A DNA stretch of 64,000 nt from Stenotrophomonas mori (GTDB lineage Bacteria; Pseudomonadota; Gammaproteobacteria; Xanthomonadales; Xanthomonadaceae): NCBI RefSeq assembly GCF_023556335.1, contig NZ_JAIKTS010000003.1, forward strand, positions 249,670 to 313,669, written 5' to 3'. Below, in pieces: positions 8,378 to 16,413 of the stretch. How positions within the stretch are numbered: position 1 is the stretch's first letter; every line of letters starts with the position of its first letter. The translations under genes were made by a program, and so were the position numbers. Under the pieces are notes generated by a model. The model had not been told where the DNA came from. It worked only from the letters and a program-made list of their open reading frames with translations, and made no database searches.

Positions 8378-10175
8378 CGGGGGTCCGGGGGGCGGGAAAG
8401 GCGGCGGTGCCGTCGCGGCGGGGGTCGGCGGCCCATTCCCAGCGGCCGTCGCGCAGGAAGATGCCGTGCAGCCCGGAGTCCTCGCCGGAGCCGGCGCGGA
8501 CATCCACGCCGCGCTCGCGCAGCGCGGTACGCAGGGCCGGGGAGAAGCGCTCGGCTTCGCCATCGAAGCGGGTGCCGCGTGCCACCAGGTTGGGCAGCGC
8601 CACCGCCTGGTCCAGCGGCAGGTCCCAGTAGAGCAGGCCGGCCAGGGTCTTGCCGATGTAGGCCGGGATCGCCGAGCCGCCCGGCGAGCCCAGTGCACCG
8701 GCCAGCCGGCCGTCGCCATCGAGCAGCAGCAGCGGCGACATCGACGAGCGCGGGCGCTTGCCGCCGGCGATGGCGTTGGCCATGCCGGGGCGTCCGTCCT
8801 TGCGGTCCCAGGCGAAGTCGGTGAGCTGGTTGTTGAGGAAGAACCCCTCGACCATGCGTCCCGAGCCGAAGAACGATTCGATCGTGGTGGTGACCGAGAC
8901 GGCGTTGCCGTCGGCATCCACGACCACGAAGTGGCTGGTGCCGCCGGGTTCGTCGGTGGTATCGGCCGGGACCGCCGGCGCACCGGCGGGGCGGCCGGCG
9001 GCGGGTGCCGCGGTGGCCGCCCGCGGGCCGATCAGTGCGCGCCGTGACGCGACGTAGCCGGGTGCGAGAAGGCCTTCGACCGGAACCTCGGTGAAGCGCG
9101 GGTCGCCGACGTAGCGGTCGCGGTCGGCATACATCAGGCGGCTGGCCTCGGCGAACAGGAACCAGGCCTGCGGGTCGTCGGCGCCGCGCTGGGCGATGTC
9201 GGTGCCGTCGAGCAGGGCCATCAGCTGCAGCACGCCCACGCCACTGGCCGGCGGCGGCAGCGAGCACAGCTGGTAGCCGCGCAGCGGACGGCACAGCGGT
9301 GCGACCTTCTCGGCACGGTAGCCTTCCAGGTCGTCCAGGGTCATCGCGCCGGGACGCGGGGCGTCGGCGGTGCGGGCGACGATGGCCCGGGCCAGCGCAC
9401 CGCGGTAGAAGGCATCGGCGCCGCCGGCGGCGAGGGTCCGCAGGGTCGCGGCGTAGGCCGGGTTGCGCAGGGTGTCGCCGGCCTGCAGCAGGCCGCCGTG
9501 GCCGTCATCGAAGAAACGGCGGACGTCGGCGCTGGATGCCTGCGGGAAGCGGCCGTGGATGTGCTGTTCCAGACGCTTGGTGACGGTGAAACCGTGCTCG
9601 GCGGTGGCGATGGTGCCGTCGAACAGCTGCGCCCACGGCAGCCGGCCGTGTTCCTGGAGCGCCAGGGCGAACGTGGCGAGGGTGCCGGGGACACCGGTGG
9701 CGCGGCCGGAAAGCATGGCGTCGGCGCGTGCCAGCGGTTGCCCTTGGGCATCGTCGAACCAGCCGGGGCCGGCCGCGGCCGGCGCCTGCTCGCGGCCGAT
9801 GTAGCCGCTGACCTGGCCGCTGCGGGCGTCGTAGGCGAGCAGCACGGTGCCGCCGCCGATCCCCGAGCTCTGCGGCTCCACCAGTCCCAGCATCAGCTGT
9901 ACCGCCAGCGCCGCGTCCATCGCGCTGCCGCCGCGTTCGAGCACGTCGGCACCGGCCTTGGCCGCCAGCGGGTGGGCGGCGACGACCAGCGCGCCGGACC
10001 CGCCGGGAGCGGCGACGGCGGCTTGCGGCGGGCGGTCGCCGGCCGGTTCCGCACGGCATCCGGCCAGGCCCAGGAACAGCGCCAGGCAGAGGAGGGCGCC
10101 AGCGCGGCGGTGCGGGTGTGCGGCCCGCCGTCCGGCGGACCGGCGGGTGTCCGATGAGAACGCAAGGTATGGCAT
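8364..10175 (-). CDS. ggt: Gamma-glutamyltransferase, lipoprotein type
   Basis: GGT proenzyme of 603 aa. The N-terminus is Arg-rich, then hydrophobic, ending in lipobox L-A-G-C (Cys40), so the enzyme is predicted to be a membrane-anchored periplasmic lipoprotein rather than freely soluble. The autoprocessing site is the GGTSHF segment, with Thr413 as the expected new N-terminal nucleophile of the small subunit; RSSMSPL and GSPGGSAIP give the oxyanion and glycine-rich loops. The next codon upstream in frame (10208) is TTG, so ATG 10175 was preferred. It leads an operon with the DadA-like gene (14-nt overlap) and is divergent from a second, soluble-type ggt. Confidence 0.92.
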   Translation of the reverse strand: MPYLAFSSDTRRSAGRRAAHPHRRAGALLCLALFLGLAGCRAEPAGDRPPQAAVAAPGGSGALVVAAHPLAAKAGADVLERGGSAMDAALAVQLMLGLVEPQSSGIGGGTVLLAYDARSGQVSGYIGREQAPAAAGPGWFDDAQGQPLARADAMLSGRATGVPGTLATFALALQEHGRLPWAQLFDGTIATAEHGFTVTKRLEQHIHGRFPQASSADVRRFFDDGHGGLLQAGDTLRNPAYAATLRTLAAGGADAFYRGALARAIVARTADAPRPGAMTLDDLEGYRAEKVAPLCRPLRGYQLCSLPPPASGVGVLQLMALLDGTDIAQRGADDPQAWFLFAEASRLMYADRDRYVGDPRFTEVPVEGLLAPGYVASRRALIGPRAATAAPAAGRPAGAPAVPADTTDEPGGTSHFVVVDADGNAVSVTTTIESFFGSGRMVEGFFLNNQLTDFAWDRKDGRPGMANAIAGGKRPRSSMSPLLLLDGDGRLAGALGSPGGSAIPAYIGKTLAGLLYWDLPLDQAVALPNLVARGTRFDGEAERFSPALRTALRERGVDVRAGSGEDSGLHGIFLRDGRWEWAADPRRDGTAAFPAPRTPDATP

Positions 10176-10231
10176 GGAAGGAGAGTAGCCGCATGGCGTA
10201 AGCGGCAAAAATCACATTCGATACCCCCCCG

Positions 10232-10246
10232 ATAACCCAAGGCTAT
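10232..10246. promoter_or_regulatory. LysR-type operator candidate (left)
   Basis: The sequence ATAACCCAAGGCTAT is an imperfect dyad with T-N11-A spacing, the signature of LysR-family binding sites. It lies about 57 bp upstream of the start of the minus-strand ggt. It shares ATAACCCA-nn-G-n-TAT with the site at 14347-14361 near gltS. Binding is not demonstrated. Confidence 0.4.
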
Positions 10247-10316
10247 GGGCCTCGGGAGGGCCGCCTGGAGGGGCGGATGCCGTGCGTGTCCGGGAGTCTG
10301 CCGGGGCGCACGGACC

Positions 10317-10331
10317 ATAGCTCTCAGCTAT
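10317..10331. promoter_or_regulatory. LysR-type operator candidate (right), perfect palindrome
   Basis: ATAGCTCTCAGCTAT is a perfect palindrome apart from its central base and has T-N11-A spacing. It lies 113 bp upstream of the plus-strand ggt start. It also fits the OxyR half-site consensus ATAGnTnnnAnCTAT at every fixed position, so either the local LysR regulator or OxyR could be the ligand. No second OxyR element was seen 22 bp away on either side. Confidence 0.45.
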
Positions 10332-10443
10332 GCCCGGTGCCTGTAAACCTGCGGGACAAGCCCGGGGGCAGCAGCCATGCTCGACCATGGCCGCATGGTT
10401 GCTTGCGTCGCCATGCGCTTTTCTCGACAGGAGGGAAGATTTC

Positions 10444-12195
10444 ATGTGTGGAAACAGCACCCGCAGGCCGTCCAGGACCTTCTCCGCCCGCGCCCTGCTC
10501 GCCTGCCTGCTGCTGGCGTCTCCGGCGCTGCTGCAGGCCCAGGCCCAGCCCCGGCAACTACTCAATTACCCGGCCATCCACAAGCCCGACCACGCGGCCC
10601 GCGGCATGGTGGTGAGCCAGAACCAGCGCGCCAGCGAGATCGGCGCGCAGGTGCTGCGCGACGGGGGCAACGCGGTGGATGCCGCGGTGGCCACCGGGTT
10701 CGCGCTGGCGGTGCTGCTGCCGCGCGCGGGCAACATCGGCGGTGACGGCTACATGCTGCTGCACGACGCGGCCGATGGCCGCAGCGTGGCCATCGACTAC
10801 CGCTCGATGGCGCCGGCGGCCGCCACCCTGGCGCGTTTCACCGGTGCCGATGGCCGGATCCAGGGCGAAAGCGCGGGCTGGAAGGCCGCCGGCGTGCCCG
10901 GCACCGTCGCCGGCCTGGCGCTGGCACATCGCCGCCACGGGCGCCTGCCGTGGGCACGGCTGCTGCAGCCGGCGATCGCGCTGGCCGAGGACGGCGTGGT
11001 GCTCAGCCGCGACGAGGCCTTCGCCCTGGACTGGGGGCGTGCACGGCTGGCGCGCAGTCCCGCCGGTGCAGGGGTGTTCCTGCATGCCGACGGCAGCGCG
11101 CTGCGCGAGGGCGAGCGCCTGCGCCAGCCGGACCTGGCGGAATCGCTGCGGCTGATCGCGCGCGACGGCGAGGATGCGTTCTACCGCGGCCCGATCGCGC
11201 AGCGGCTGGCGGCGGCGATGCAGCGCCACGGCGGCCTGATCGGTCTCGACGACCTGGCGGGTTACCGCGCCATCGAGCGCGAGCCGCTGCGCACTCTCTA
11301 CCGCGGCCGCGAGGTGGTGACCATGCCGCCCAGCAGCGGCGGCGGTGCGAGCGTGCTGGAGATGCTCAACCTGCTCGAGCAGGAGGACCTGGCCGCACAC
11401 GGGGCCGGGTCGGCGGCGGCGCTGCACGCCATGGCCGAAGCCATCAAGCTGGCCTGGGCCGACCGTGCCCGGCATGCCGGCGATCCGGCCTTCGTCGCCG
11501 CGCCGGTCAACGGGCTGGTGTCCAAGGCCTATGCGCAGGCGCGCTGGACGTCCTTCTCGGCGACGCGCGCACTGGACGCCACCGCCCTGACGGCCGGCGA
11601 TCCGGGCCCCTACGAGAGCCCGCAGACCACGCACTTCTCGGTGATCGACGCCGACGGCAACGCGGTCAGCAACACCTTCACCCTCGGCTCGGATTTCGGT
11701 GCCGGGGTGATGGCCGAGGGCACCGGCTTCCTGCTCGGCAACCTGATCGGCAACTTCTCCCTGCGCGCGCAGCTGGCGGCGTCCGCGACCCCCGGCGGCA
11801 CCGTGGCCAATGCGCTGCAGCCCGGCCGGCGGCCGGTATCGAGCATGTCGCCGACCCTGGTGCTGCGCGACGGCCGGGCCTGGCTGGTGACCGGCAGTCC
11901 GGGCGGCAACACCATTCCCGGCACGGTGATGCAGACGATCGTGGACGTGGTCGATTTCGGGATGAACATCGCCGAGGCCACCCACCAGCCGCGCATCCAC
12001 CAGGACATGGCCAGTGGCCGGCTGCAGGTCGAGCGCGGCTTCAGCCCGGATACGCTGCGCCTGCTGGAGGCGCTGGGCCACCGCATCGAGAGCGACGAGA
12101 CCATCGGCAGCACGCAGAGCCTGCTGGTCGCCGAGGACGGCGTGCAGGGCGCGGCCGATCCACGGCGCCCGGGCGCCGGGTCCGCGGCCCAATAA
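10444..12195 (+). CDS. ggt: Gamma-glutamyltransferase, periplasmic soluble type
   Basis: GGT proenzyme of 583 aa, distinct from its divergent neighbour. The N-terminus (MCGNSTRRPS..., hydrophobic ARALLACLLLASPALLQAQAQP) is a Sec signal peptide with likely cleavage after AQA near residue 33. The autocleavage site is ESPQTTHFSV, with Thr395 as the new N-terminal nucleophile; RPVSSMSPTL and GSPGGNTIPG follow. The Q-T-T-H pattern matches the Escherichia coli enzyme more closely than the lipoprotein paralogue does. GGT hydrolyses or transfers the gamma-glutamyl group of glutathione and related peptides in the periplasm. The start is fixed by AGGAGGG 9 nt upstream. Confidence 0.94.
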   Translation: MCGNSTRRPSRTFSARALLACLLLASPALLQAQAQPRQLLNYPAIHKPDHAARGMVVSQNQRASEIGAQVLRDGGNAVDAAVATGFALAVLLPRAGNIGGDGYMLLHDAADGRSVAIDYRSMAPAAATLARFTGADGRIQGESAGWKAAGVPGTVAGLALAHRRHGRLPWARLLQPAIALAEDGVVLSRDEAFALDWGRARLARSPAGAGVFLHADGSALREGERLRQPDLAESLRLIARDGEDAFYRGPIAQRLAAAMQRHGGLIGLDDLAGYRAIEREPLRTLYRGREVVTMPPSSGGGASVLEMLNLLEQEDLAAHGAGSAAALHAMAEAIKLAWADRARHAGDPAFVAAPVNGLVSKAYAQARWTSFSATRALDATALTAGDPGPYESPQTTHFSVIDADGNAVSNTFTLGSDFGAGVMAEGTGFLLGNLIGNFSLRAQLAASATPGGTVANALQPGRRPVSSMSPTLVLRDGRAWLVTGSPGGNTIPGTVMQTIVDVVDFGMNIAEATHQPRIHQDMASGRLQVERGFSPDTLRLLEALGHRIESDETIGSTQSLLVAEDGVQGAADPRRPGAGSAAQ

Positions 12196-12772
12196 CCGGC
12201 GGGGCGCCGGCGTCGGACCGCCGGCGTCCCGCGGTTGCGTGCCTGCCTACCGCCGCTCGGGCGGTGGGATGTTTCCTTCCGCATGTCTACCGGGCGCATC
12301 GACGGCCGGCCGGGGGCCGGCCCTGTCCGTCCGCGACCGCTTGTGTCCGGCGGCAGGGCCGCGGCCGGTGCCGCCTTCCGCGCATGGGCGCGGTACGGCG
12401 GGAAGTCCGGCCATGCCCGGCGTACGGGGACGGGGTGCGCAGGCATCGGCTCGGCGCTGACGGCCGCATGCCGTTGCACGATGCGGCCATCGAGGAGTGC
12501 TCGGGGACGGGCGTTTCGCCGGTGCCGATGGCTGGATCCCGGGCGAAAGCGCGGGCTGCAAGGCCGCCGGCGTGCCCGGCACCGTCGCCGGTACCTTCGC
12601 CGGCCGCGGAAGCGGCATGCGCGGGACGGGGCAGGGGGACCCCGCGCGGCGATGGTCGCGACGCAGTCCGGGGCGGAGGCCGTCCGGTGCCGCGCGCGCC
12701 GGATGTACGGGACCGGAAACCAGCAGGGCCGCCTTGCGCCGGCCCTGGGTGGAACGTGTCCGGCGGTGCGGG
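12196..12772. other. 577-bp gap holding a ggt-derived fragment
   Basis: No intact gene is supported here. Long frames exist on both strands but are arginine-, alanine- and proline-rich and lack domains, as expected of very GC-rich noncoding DNA. The one interpretable item is an 81-bp stretch near-identical to the interior of the upstream ggt (listed separately). The rest includes GGCCGGCCGGGGGCCGGCC-type local palindromes. It separates the plus-strand ggt from the convergent gltS. Confidence 0.6.
12511..12591 (+). pseudogene. 81-bp duplicated fragment of ggt
   Basis: This segment aligns without gaps to 10833-10913 inside the plus-strand ggt, with about four mismatches over 81 bp. In the matching frame it encodes RFAGADGWIPGESAGCKAAG followed by VPGTVAG, against RFTGADGRIQGESAGWKAAG and VPGTVAG in the enzyme (residues ~131-157). 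It keeps the direct orientation. It is far too short to function and reads as a relic of a partial duplication or of a second, mostly deleted ggt copy. Sequence on either side does not obviously match. Confidence 0.75.
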
Positions 12773-13978
12773 TCAGCGCGGCCAGAAGTTGATGAAGCCG
12801 GTGATGATCAGCGCGTTGACGAAGTCGATGAAGAAGGCGCCGACCAGCGGCGCGACCAGGAACGCCCGCGGCGCGACGCCGTAGCGCTGCACCAGCCGGC
12901 GCATCACCGCCATGGCATTGGCGGTGGTGCCGAGCATGAAGCCGATGAAGCCGCCGCCCATCACCGCCGCGTCGTAGTCGCGGCCCATGATGTAGTAGAT
13001 CGGCACCGCGAACAGCGCCACCAGCACCACCTGGATGACCAGGTTGACCACCAGCGGCAGGCCCATGCCGGCCAGCTCCCACAGCCGCAGGTCCATCAGC
13101 GCCACGGCCAGGAACAGCGCCAGGCAGATGTTGCCGATCAGGTCAGTGGTGGCCACCGACAGCTTGAACAGGCCGGTGTAGTCGTCGATGTTGCGCACCA
13201 CCGCGCCGACCAGCATCGCGCCGATGTAGGACGGCAGGGTCAGGCCGATGTTCTCGAACGACTGGCTGACCCAGGCGCCGAGCCACATCGCCATCAACAG
13301 CACCACGATGCTCTTGAGCGCGTCGAACTCGCGCGCGGATTCGTTGGCGAAGCGGACGTTTATGCTCTCGTCGGCCTCGCCGCTGCCATCGGCGCCGGCC
13401 GCGGCCGGCCCCTTGATGTTGAAGCGGCGCATCAGCACGGTGATGGCCGGTCCACCGACCACGCCGCCGCAGATGATGCCGGCCATCGCCGCGGTGATGG
13501 CCAGGGTCTCGGCACCGTGCAGGCCGGCCTTCTCGAACAGCGGTGCGAACGCCATGCCGGTGGCGGGGCCGCCGGTGAGGGTGGCCGAGCCGGCCAGCAC
13601 GCCGAACATCGGGTGCAGGTCGAACAGCCAGGCCACGCTGATGCCGACCAGGTTCTGCACCACCGCGAAGCCGCCGGCCAGCAGCAGGAACACCATCACC
13701 TGGCGGCCGCTGATGCGCAGCAGACGCAGGCTGGCGTTCATGCCCAGCGTGGTGAAGAAGGCCACCATCAACGGCACCTTGAGGCTGGTGTCCAGCTCGA
13801 ACAGCGTGGTCCCGCGTGCATGCGCCCACCACACCAGCAGCGCCACCAGCAGGCCGCCGACGACGGGTTCGGGCAGGTTGTAGCGCCGCAGCACCGGGAT
13901 CGCCCGGCACAGTGCATAACCGGCGAACAGGGTCAGGCCGCCGAAGGCGATCGTCTGAACGGCATCGAGTTGGATCAT
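12773..13978 (-). CDS. gltS: Sodium/glutamate symporter
   Basis: GltS of 401 aa with about ten to twelve membrane segments in two inverted-repeat halves. Family landmarks are LPEPVVGGLLVALLVWW near the N-terminus, the first hairpin GSATLTGGPATGMAFAP (about residues 130-146), and in the second half GGGFIGFMLGTTANAMA. A charged cytoplasmic loop (GADGSGEADESINVRFANES) links the halves. It imports glutamate with Na+ across the inner membrane. Its place next to two periplasmic gamma-glutamyltransferases, which liberate glutamate, is functionally coherent. It is transcribed towards the plus-strand ggt. Length equals the E. coli protein. Confidence 0.95.
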   Translation of the reverse strand: MIQLDAVQTIAFGGLTLFAGYALCRAIPVLRRYNLPEPVVGGLLVALLVWWAHARGTTLFELDTSLKVPLMVAFFTTLGMNASLRLLRISGRQVMVFLLLAGGFAVVQNLVGISVAWLFDLHPMFGVLAGSATLTGGPATGMAFAPLFEKAGLHGAETLAITAAMAGIICGGVVGGPAITVLMRRFNIKGPAAAGADGSGEADESINVRFANESAREFDALKSIVVLLMAMWLGAWVSQSFENIGLTLPSYIGAMLVGAVVRNIDDYTGLFKLSVATTDLIGNICLALFLAVALMDLRLWELAGMGLPLVVNLVIQVVLVALFAVPIYYIMGRDYDAAVMGGGFIGFMLGTTANAMAVMRRLVQRYGVAPRAFLVAPLVGAFFIDFVNALIITGFINFWPR

Positions 13979-14552
13979 CGAATCAGTACCTCATGTCCTG
14001 CCAGTGCAGGAATCTGGGGTGACGTCCGGCGGAGGGCCGGCGCCGCCGGGGGGGAACTGCCTGGGAAATGTGGCTCCGCAACACTAGGGGGGAGGGGACG
14101 GAGCCAAGGGCAGTCCGGCGGGGGCCGGCCCGTCCGCTTGACGGATGGCATACAGGTTGATGCCCGACGCCGATTTTTCCGCCATCCCGGGGTGCCGGTA
14201 AGGAGCCAGCGGAGCCACGGTAACCCGGACAGCACGGCGGCGCCGAGGCGGGCCGTTCTGCCGCACCGCAGCAGGACGCATGGGGCATGCACGTCACCAT
14301 AGCCACGGAAGCAGGCGCGGCACCAATCGCATTCGCTTGCCTGCGCATAACCCACCGTTATGGATGGCGGGTGCGTCCATGCCCTTCCTGCACAGGTGCG
14401 GCCCCGTGGCCGGGGGGCGCACCGGGGCGCCGGGAAAAGACGCTTGTGGCAGAATCGCGCGTTGTCTTCACGCACTGGTCCCGTGGCCATGACGTTTTCC
14501 GGTACTTCCGCATCCCTCCCTTCCCGTCGCGCGGCGACGAGGGACACCGGCC
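13979..14552. other. 574-bp gap upstream of gltS and dgkA
   Basis: No gene is supported in this divergent intergenic region. It contains an ATA-N9-TAT dyad at 14347-14361 (listed separately) and a GC-rich hairpin around 14395-14430 (GGTGCGGCCCCG pairing with CGGGGGGCGCACC). A weak -10-like CAGAAT lies near 14449-14454, about 100 bp before dgkA. Short open frames here have unlike-coding composition. Confidence 0.5.
14347..14361. promoter_or_regulatory. LysR-type operator candidate upstream of gltS
   Basis: ATAACCCACCGTTAT has T-N11-A spacing and shares 12 of 15 bases with the dyad at 10232-10246 in front of the lipoprotein-type ggt. It lies 369 bp upstream of the gltS start and 192 bp upstream of dgkA. 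The shared core ATAACCCA suggests the same regulator reads both sites; this is inference. Confidence 0.4.
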
Positions 14553-14933
14553 GTGGCTGACGGCACCGGCCACCTGCCCCGCGGCCCGGGACGCATCCTC
14601 AAGGCGGCGGTCTGGTCCTGGCAGGGATTGACCGCGGCCTGGCGCCACGAGTCGTCGTTCCGCCTGGAAGTGTGCCTGTTCCTGGTGCTGGCGCCGGTGG
14701 CGCTGTGGCTCGGGCAGACCCCGGTCGAACGCGTACTGCTGGTCGGCTCGATGCTGCTGGTGATGGCCATGGAGCTGGCCAATTCGGCGATCGAGGCGGT
14801 GATCGAACGCTACGGCCCGGAGTACCACGTCCTGGCCGGGCGGGCCAAGGACATGGGCTCGGCGGCGGTGTTCGTGTTGATGATGAACGTGCTGCTGTGC
14901 TGGAGTCTGATCCTGCTGCCCCGGTTGTTCTGA
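14553..14933 (+). CDS. dgkA: Diacylglycerol kinase
   Basis: DgkA of 126 aa, a small trimeric inner-membrane kinase that rephosphorylates diacylglycerol to phosphatidate. The family signature ELANSAIEAVIER (about residues 74-86) and the cytoplasmic RAKDMGSAAV segment are present, with three hydrophobic helices (approximately 38-56, 62-80 and 103-122). The start is GTG at 14553, chosen because it gives the family length and no in-frame ATG is nearer. DgkA recycles lipid from membrane-derived glycan and lipopolysaccharide modification. It lies 53 bp upstream of the TerC-type gene on the same strand. Confidence 0.94.
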   Translation: MADGTGHLPRGPGRILKAAVWSWQGLTAAWRHESSFRLEVCLFLVLAPVALWLGQTPVERVLLVGSMLLVMAMELANSAIEAVIERYGPEYHVLAGRAKDMGSAAVFVLMMNVLLCWSLILLPRLF

Positions 14934-14986
14934 GGCTGCCTGCACACGCGGTTGTCGATGGTTTCCCCTGAAGGATTGCTCCCCCC

Positions 14987-15712
14987 ATGTCTCTGGAATT
15001 GCTTGCCGACCCGAACGTCTGGCTGACGTTGTTCACGCTCAGCGCGCTGGAAATCGTCCTGGGCATCGACAACCTGGTGTTCATCTCCATCGCGGTCAGC
15101 CGCCTGCCCGAGGCGCGGCGGCCCTTCGCCCGCCGCCTGGGCATCGCCGTGGCCTGCATCACCCGGATCCTGCTGCTGGTGTCGCTGGCCTACCTGGCGC
15201 ACATGGAGAACACCCTGTTCACCGTGGCCGGGATGGCCATCTCGATCCGCGACCTGGTGTTGATCGTCGGCGGCCTGTTCCTGCTCTACAAGGGCATCGC
15301 CGAGATCCGCGAGCTGATCGCCGGGGCCGAGGAAGCCGCGCCGGACGCGGCCAAGGCGTCGGCGGTGTTCGGCATGGTGATCGCGCAGATCGCGGTGATC
15401 GACATCGTGTTCTCGCTGGACTCGGTGATCACCGCGGTGGGCATCGCCGACCATGTGCCGGTGATGGTCTGCGCGATCCTGCTGGCGGTGGCGGTGATGC
15501 TGCTGGCGGCCAATCCGCTGGGCCGCTTCATCGACGCCAACCCGACCGTGAAGATGCTGGCGCTGGCCTTCATCCTGCTGGTCGGCGTGGTGCTGGTGCT
15601 GGACGGCCTGGACGTGCATGTGCCCAAGCCCTACATCTACGCGGCGATGGGGTTCTCGGTGCTGGTGGAGTGGCTGAACCTGCTGATGCGGCGCCGCGCC
15701 GAGCGCGCCTGA
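14987..15712 (+). CDS. TerC-family integral membrane protein
   Basis: Product of 241 aa with about seven membrane helices. The family-defining paired acidic motifs are clear: SALEIVLGIDNLVF (residues ~19-32) in the first half and DIVFSLDSVITAVG in the second, each with an Asp in a helix. TerC proteins (YgjT/YoaE group) are linked to metal ion, especially Mn2+, export and to tellurite resistance in some hosts; the short form seen here lacks the CBS/CorC tail of larger relatives. No tellurite operon is nearby, so metal homeostasis is the safer reading. Confidence 0.88.
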   Translation: MSLELLADPNVWLTLFTLSALEIVLGIDNLVFISIAVSRLPEARRPFARRLGIAVACITRILLLVSLAYLAHMENTLFTVAGMAISIRDLVLIVGGLFLLYKGIAEIRELIAGAEEAAPDAAKASAVFGMVIAQIAVIDIVFSLDSVITAVGIADHVPVMVCAILLAVAVMLLAANPLGRFIDANPTVKMLALAFILLVGVVLVLDGLDVHVPKPYIYAAMGFSVLVEWLNLLMRRRAERA

Positions 15713-15806
15713 CGCACGGGCGGGACACGCCGGCCCGGCGGGACGTCGCCACGCCTGCACGCCGCGCGTGGCATGCTCGGTCTTCCCGAGAGCCGAGGAA
15801 CCCGCC

Positions 15807-16409
15807 ATGCGCCCCTTTTTCCGACTGGCCACGCTCGCCCTGCTTGCCGGGCTGCTTTCCGGCTGCGGCTACAACGCCATCCAGCAGAAGGACGAAGCGG
15901 TCAAGGCCGGCTGGTCCGAAGTGCTCAACCAGTACAAGCGCCGCGCCGACCTGATCCCCAACCTGGTCAATACCGTGCAGGGCTATGCCCAGCAGGAGCG
16001 GCAGGTGCTGACCGAGGTCACCGATGCCCGCTCGCGGGTCGGGCAGATCCAGGTCAATGCCGATGACGCGGGCTCGCTGCGGCAGTTCCAGCAGGCGCAG
16101 GGCGAGCTGGGCAGCGCGCTGTCGCGGCTGCTGGTGGTCAGCGAAAACTACCCCACGCTCAAGTCGGACCAGAACTTCCGCGACCTGCAGGCGCAGCTGG
16201 AAGGCACCGAGAACCGCATCACGGTCGCGCGTGGCCGCTACATCCAGCTGGTGCAGGACTACAACACCTACATCCGCTCGTTCCCGCAGGTCATCACCGC
16301 CAAGCTGTTCGGCTACCCGGCCAAGCCGAACTTCACCGTCGAGAACGAGGCGCAGATCGCGCAGCCGCCAGCGGTGGACTTCGGCACGCCGCCGCCGCCG
16401 GCGCACTGA
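15807..16409 (+). CDS. lemA: LemA family lipoprotein
   Basis: Product of 200 aa. A short signal peptide ends in lipobox L-S-G-C (Cys20), then comes the highly conserved LemA stretch GYNAIQQKDEAVKAGWSEV and YKRRADLIPNLVNTVQGYA. The rest is a long helical bundle ending at the LFGYPAKPNF segment. LemA proteins are membrane-tethered with the coiled domain outside the cytoplasm and unknown biochemical role. It is directly followed, 4 bp later, by two TPM-domain genes, a conserved arrangement across Gram-negatives. Start: ATG 15807, the codon that opens the signal peptide. Confidence 0.93.
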   Translation: MRPFFRLATLALLAGLLSGCGYNAIQQKDEAVKAGWSEVLNQYKRRADLIPNLVNTVQGYAQQERQVLTEVTDARSRVGQIQVNADDAGSLRQFQQAQGELGSALSRLLVVSENYPTLKSDQNFRDLQAQLEGTENRITVARGRYIQLVQDYNTYIRSFPQVITAKLFGYPAKPNFTVENEAQIAQPPAVDFGTPPPPAH

Positions 16410-16413
16410 GCCG

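Larger units (their letters stand above)
10176..10443. promoter_or_regulatory. Divergent promoter region between the two ggt genes
   Basis: This 268-bp region separates two gamma-glutamyltransferase genes that read away from each other. It contains two 15-bp dyads of the form ATA-N9-TAT (10232-10246 and 10317-10331) and a strong Shine-Dalgarno sequence AGGAGGG just before the ATG at 10444. No convincing sigma-70 boxes could be fixed by eye. The arrangement suggests that one regulator controls both directions. Confidence 0.5.

Noticed and set aside
12497..14302. A 601-codon plus-strand frame starting in the ggt relic
   Set aside because: After ~40 codons it is antisense to gltS. Only the 81-bp ggt match is meaningful.
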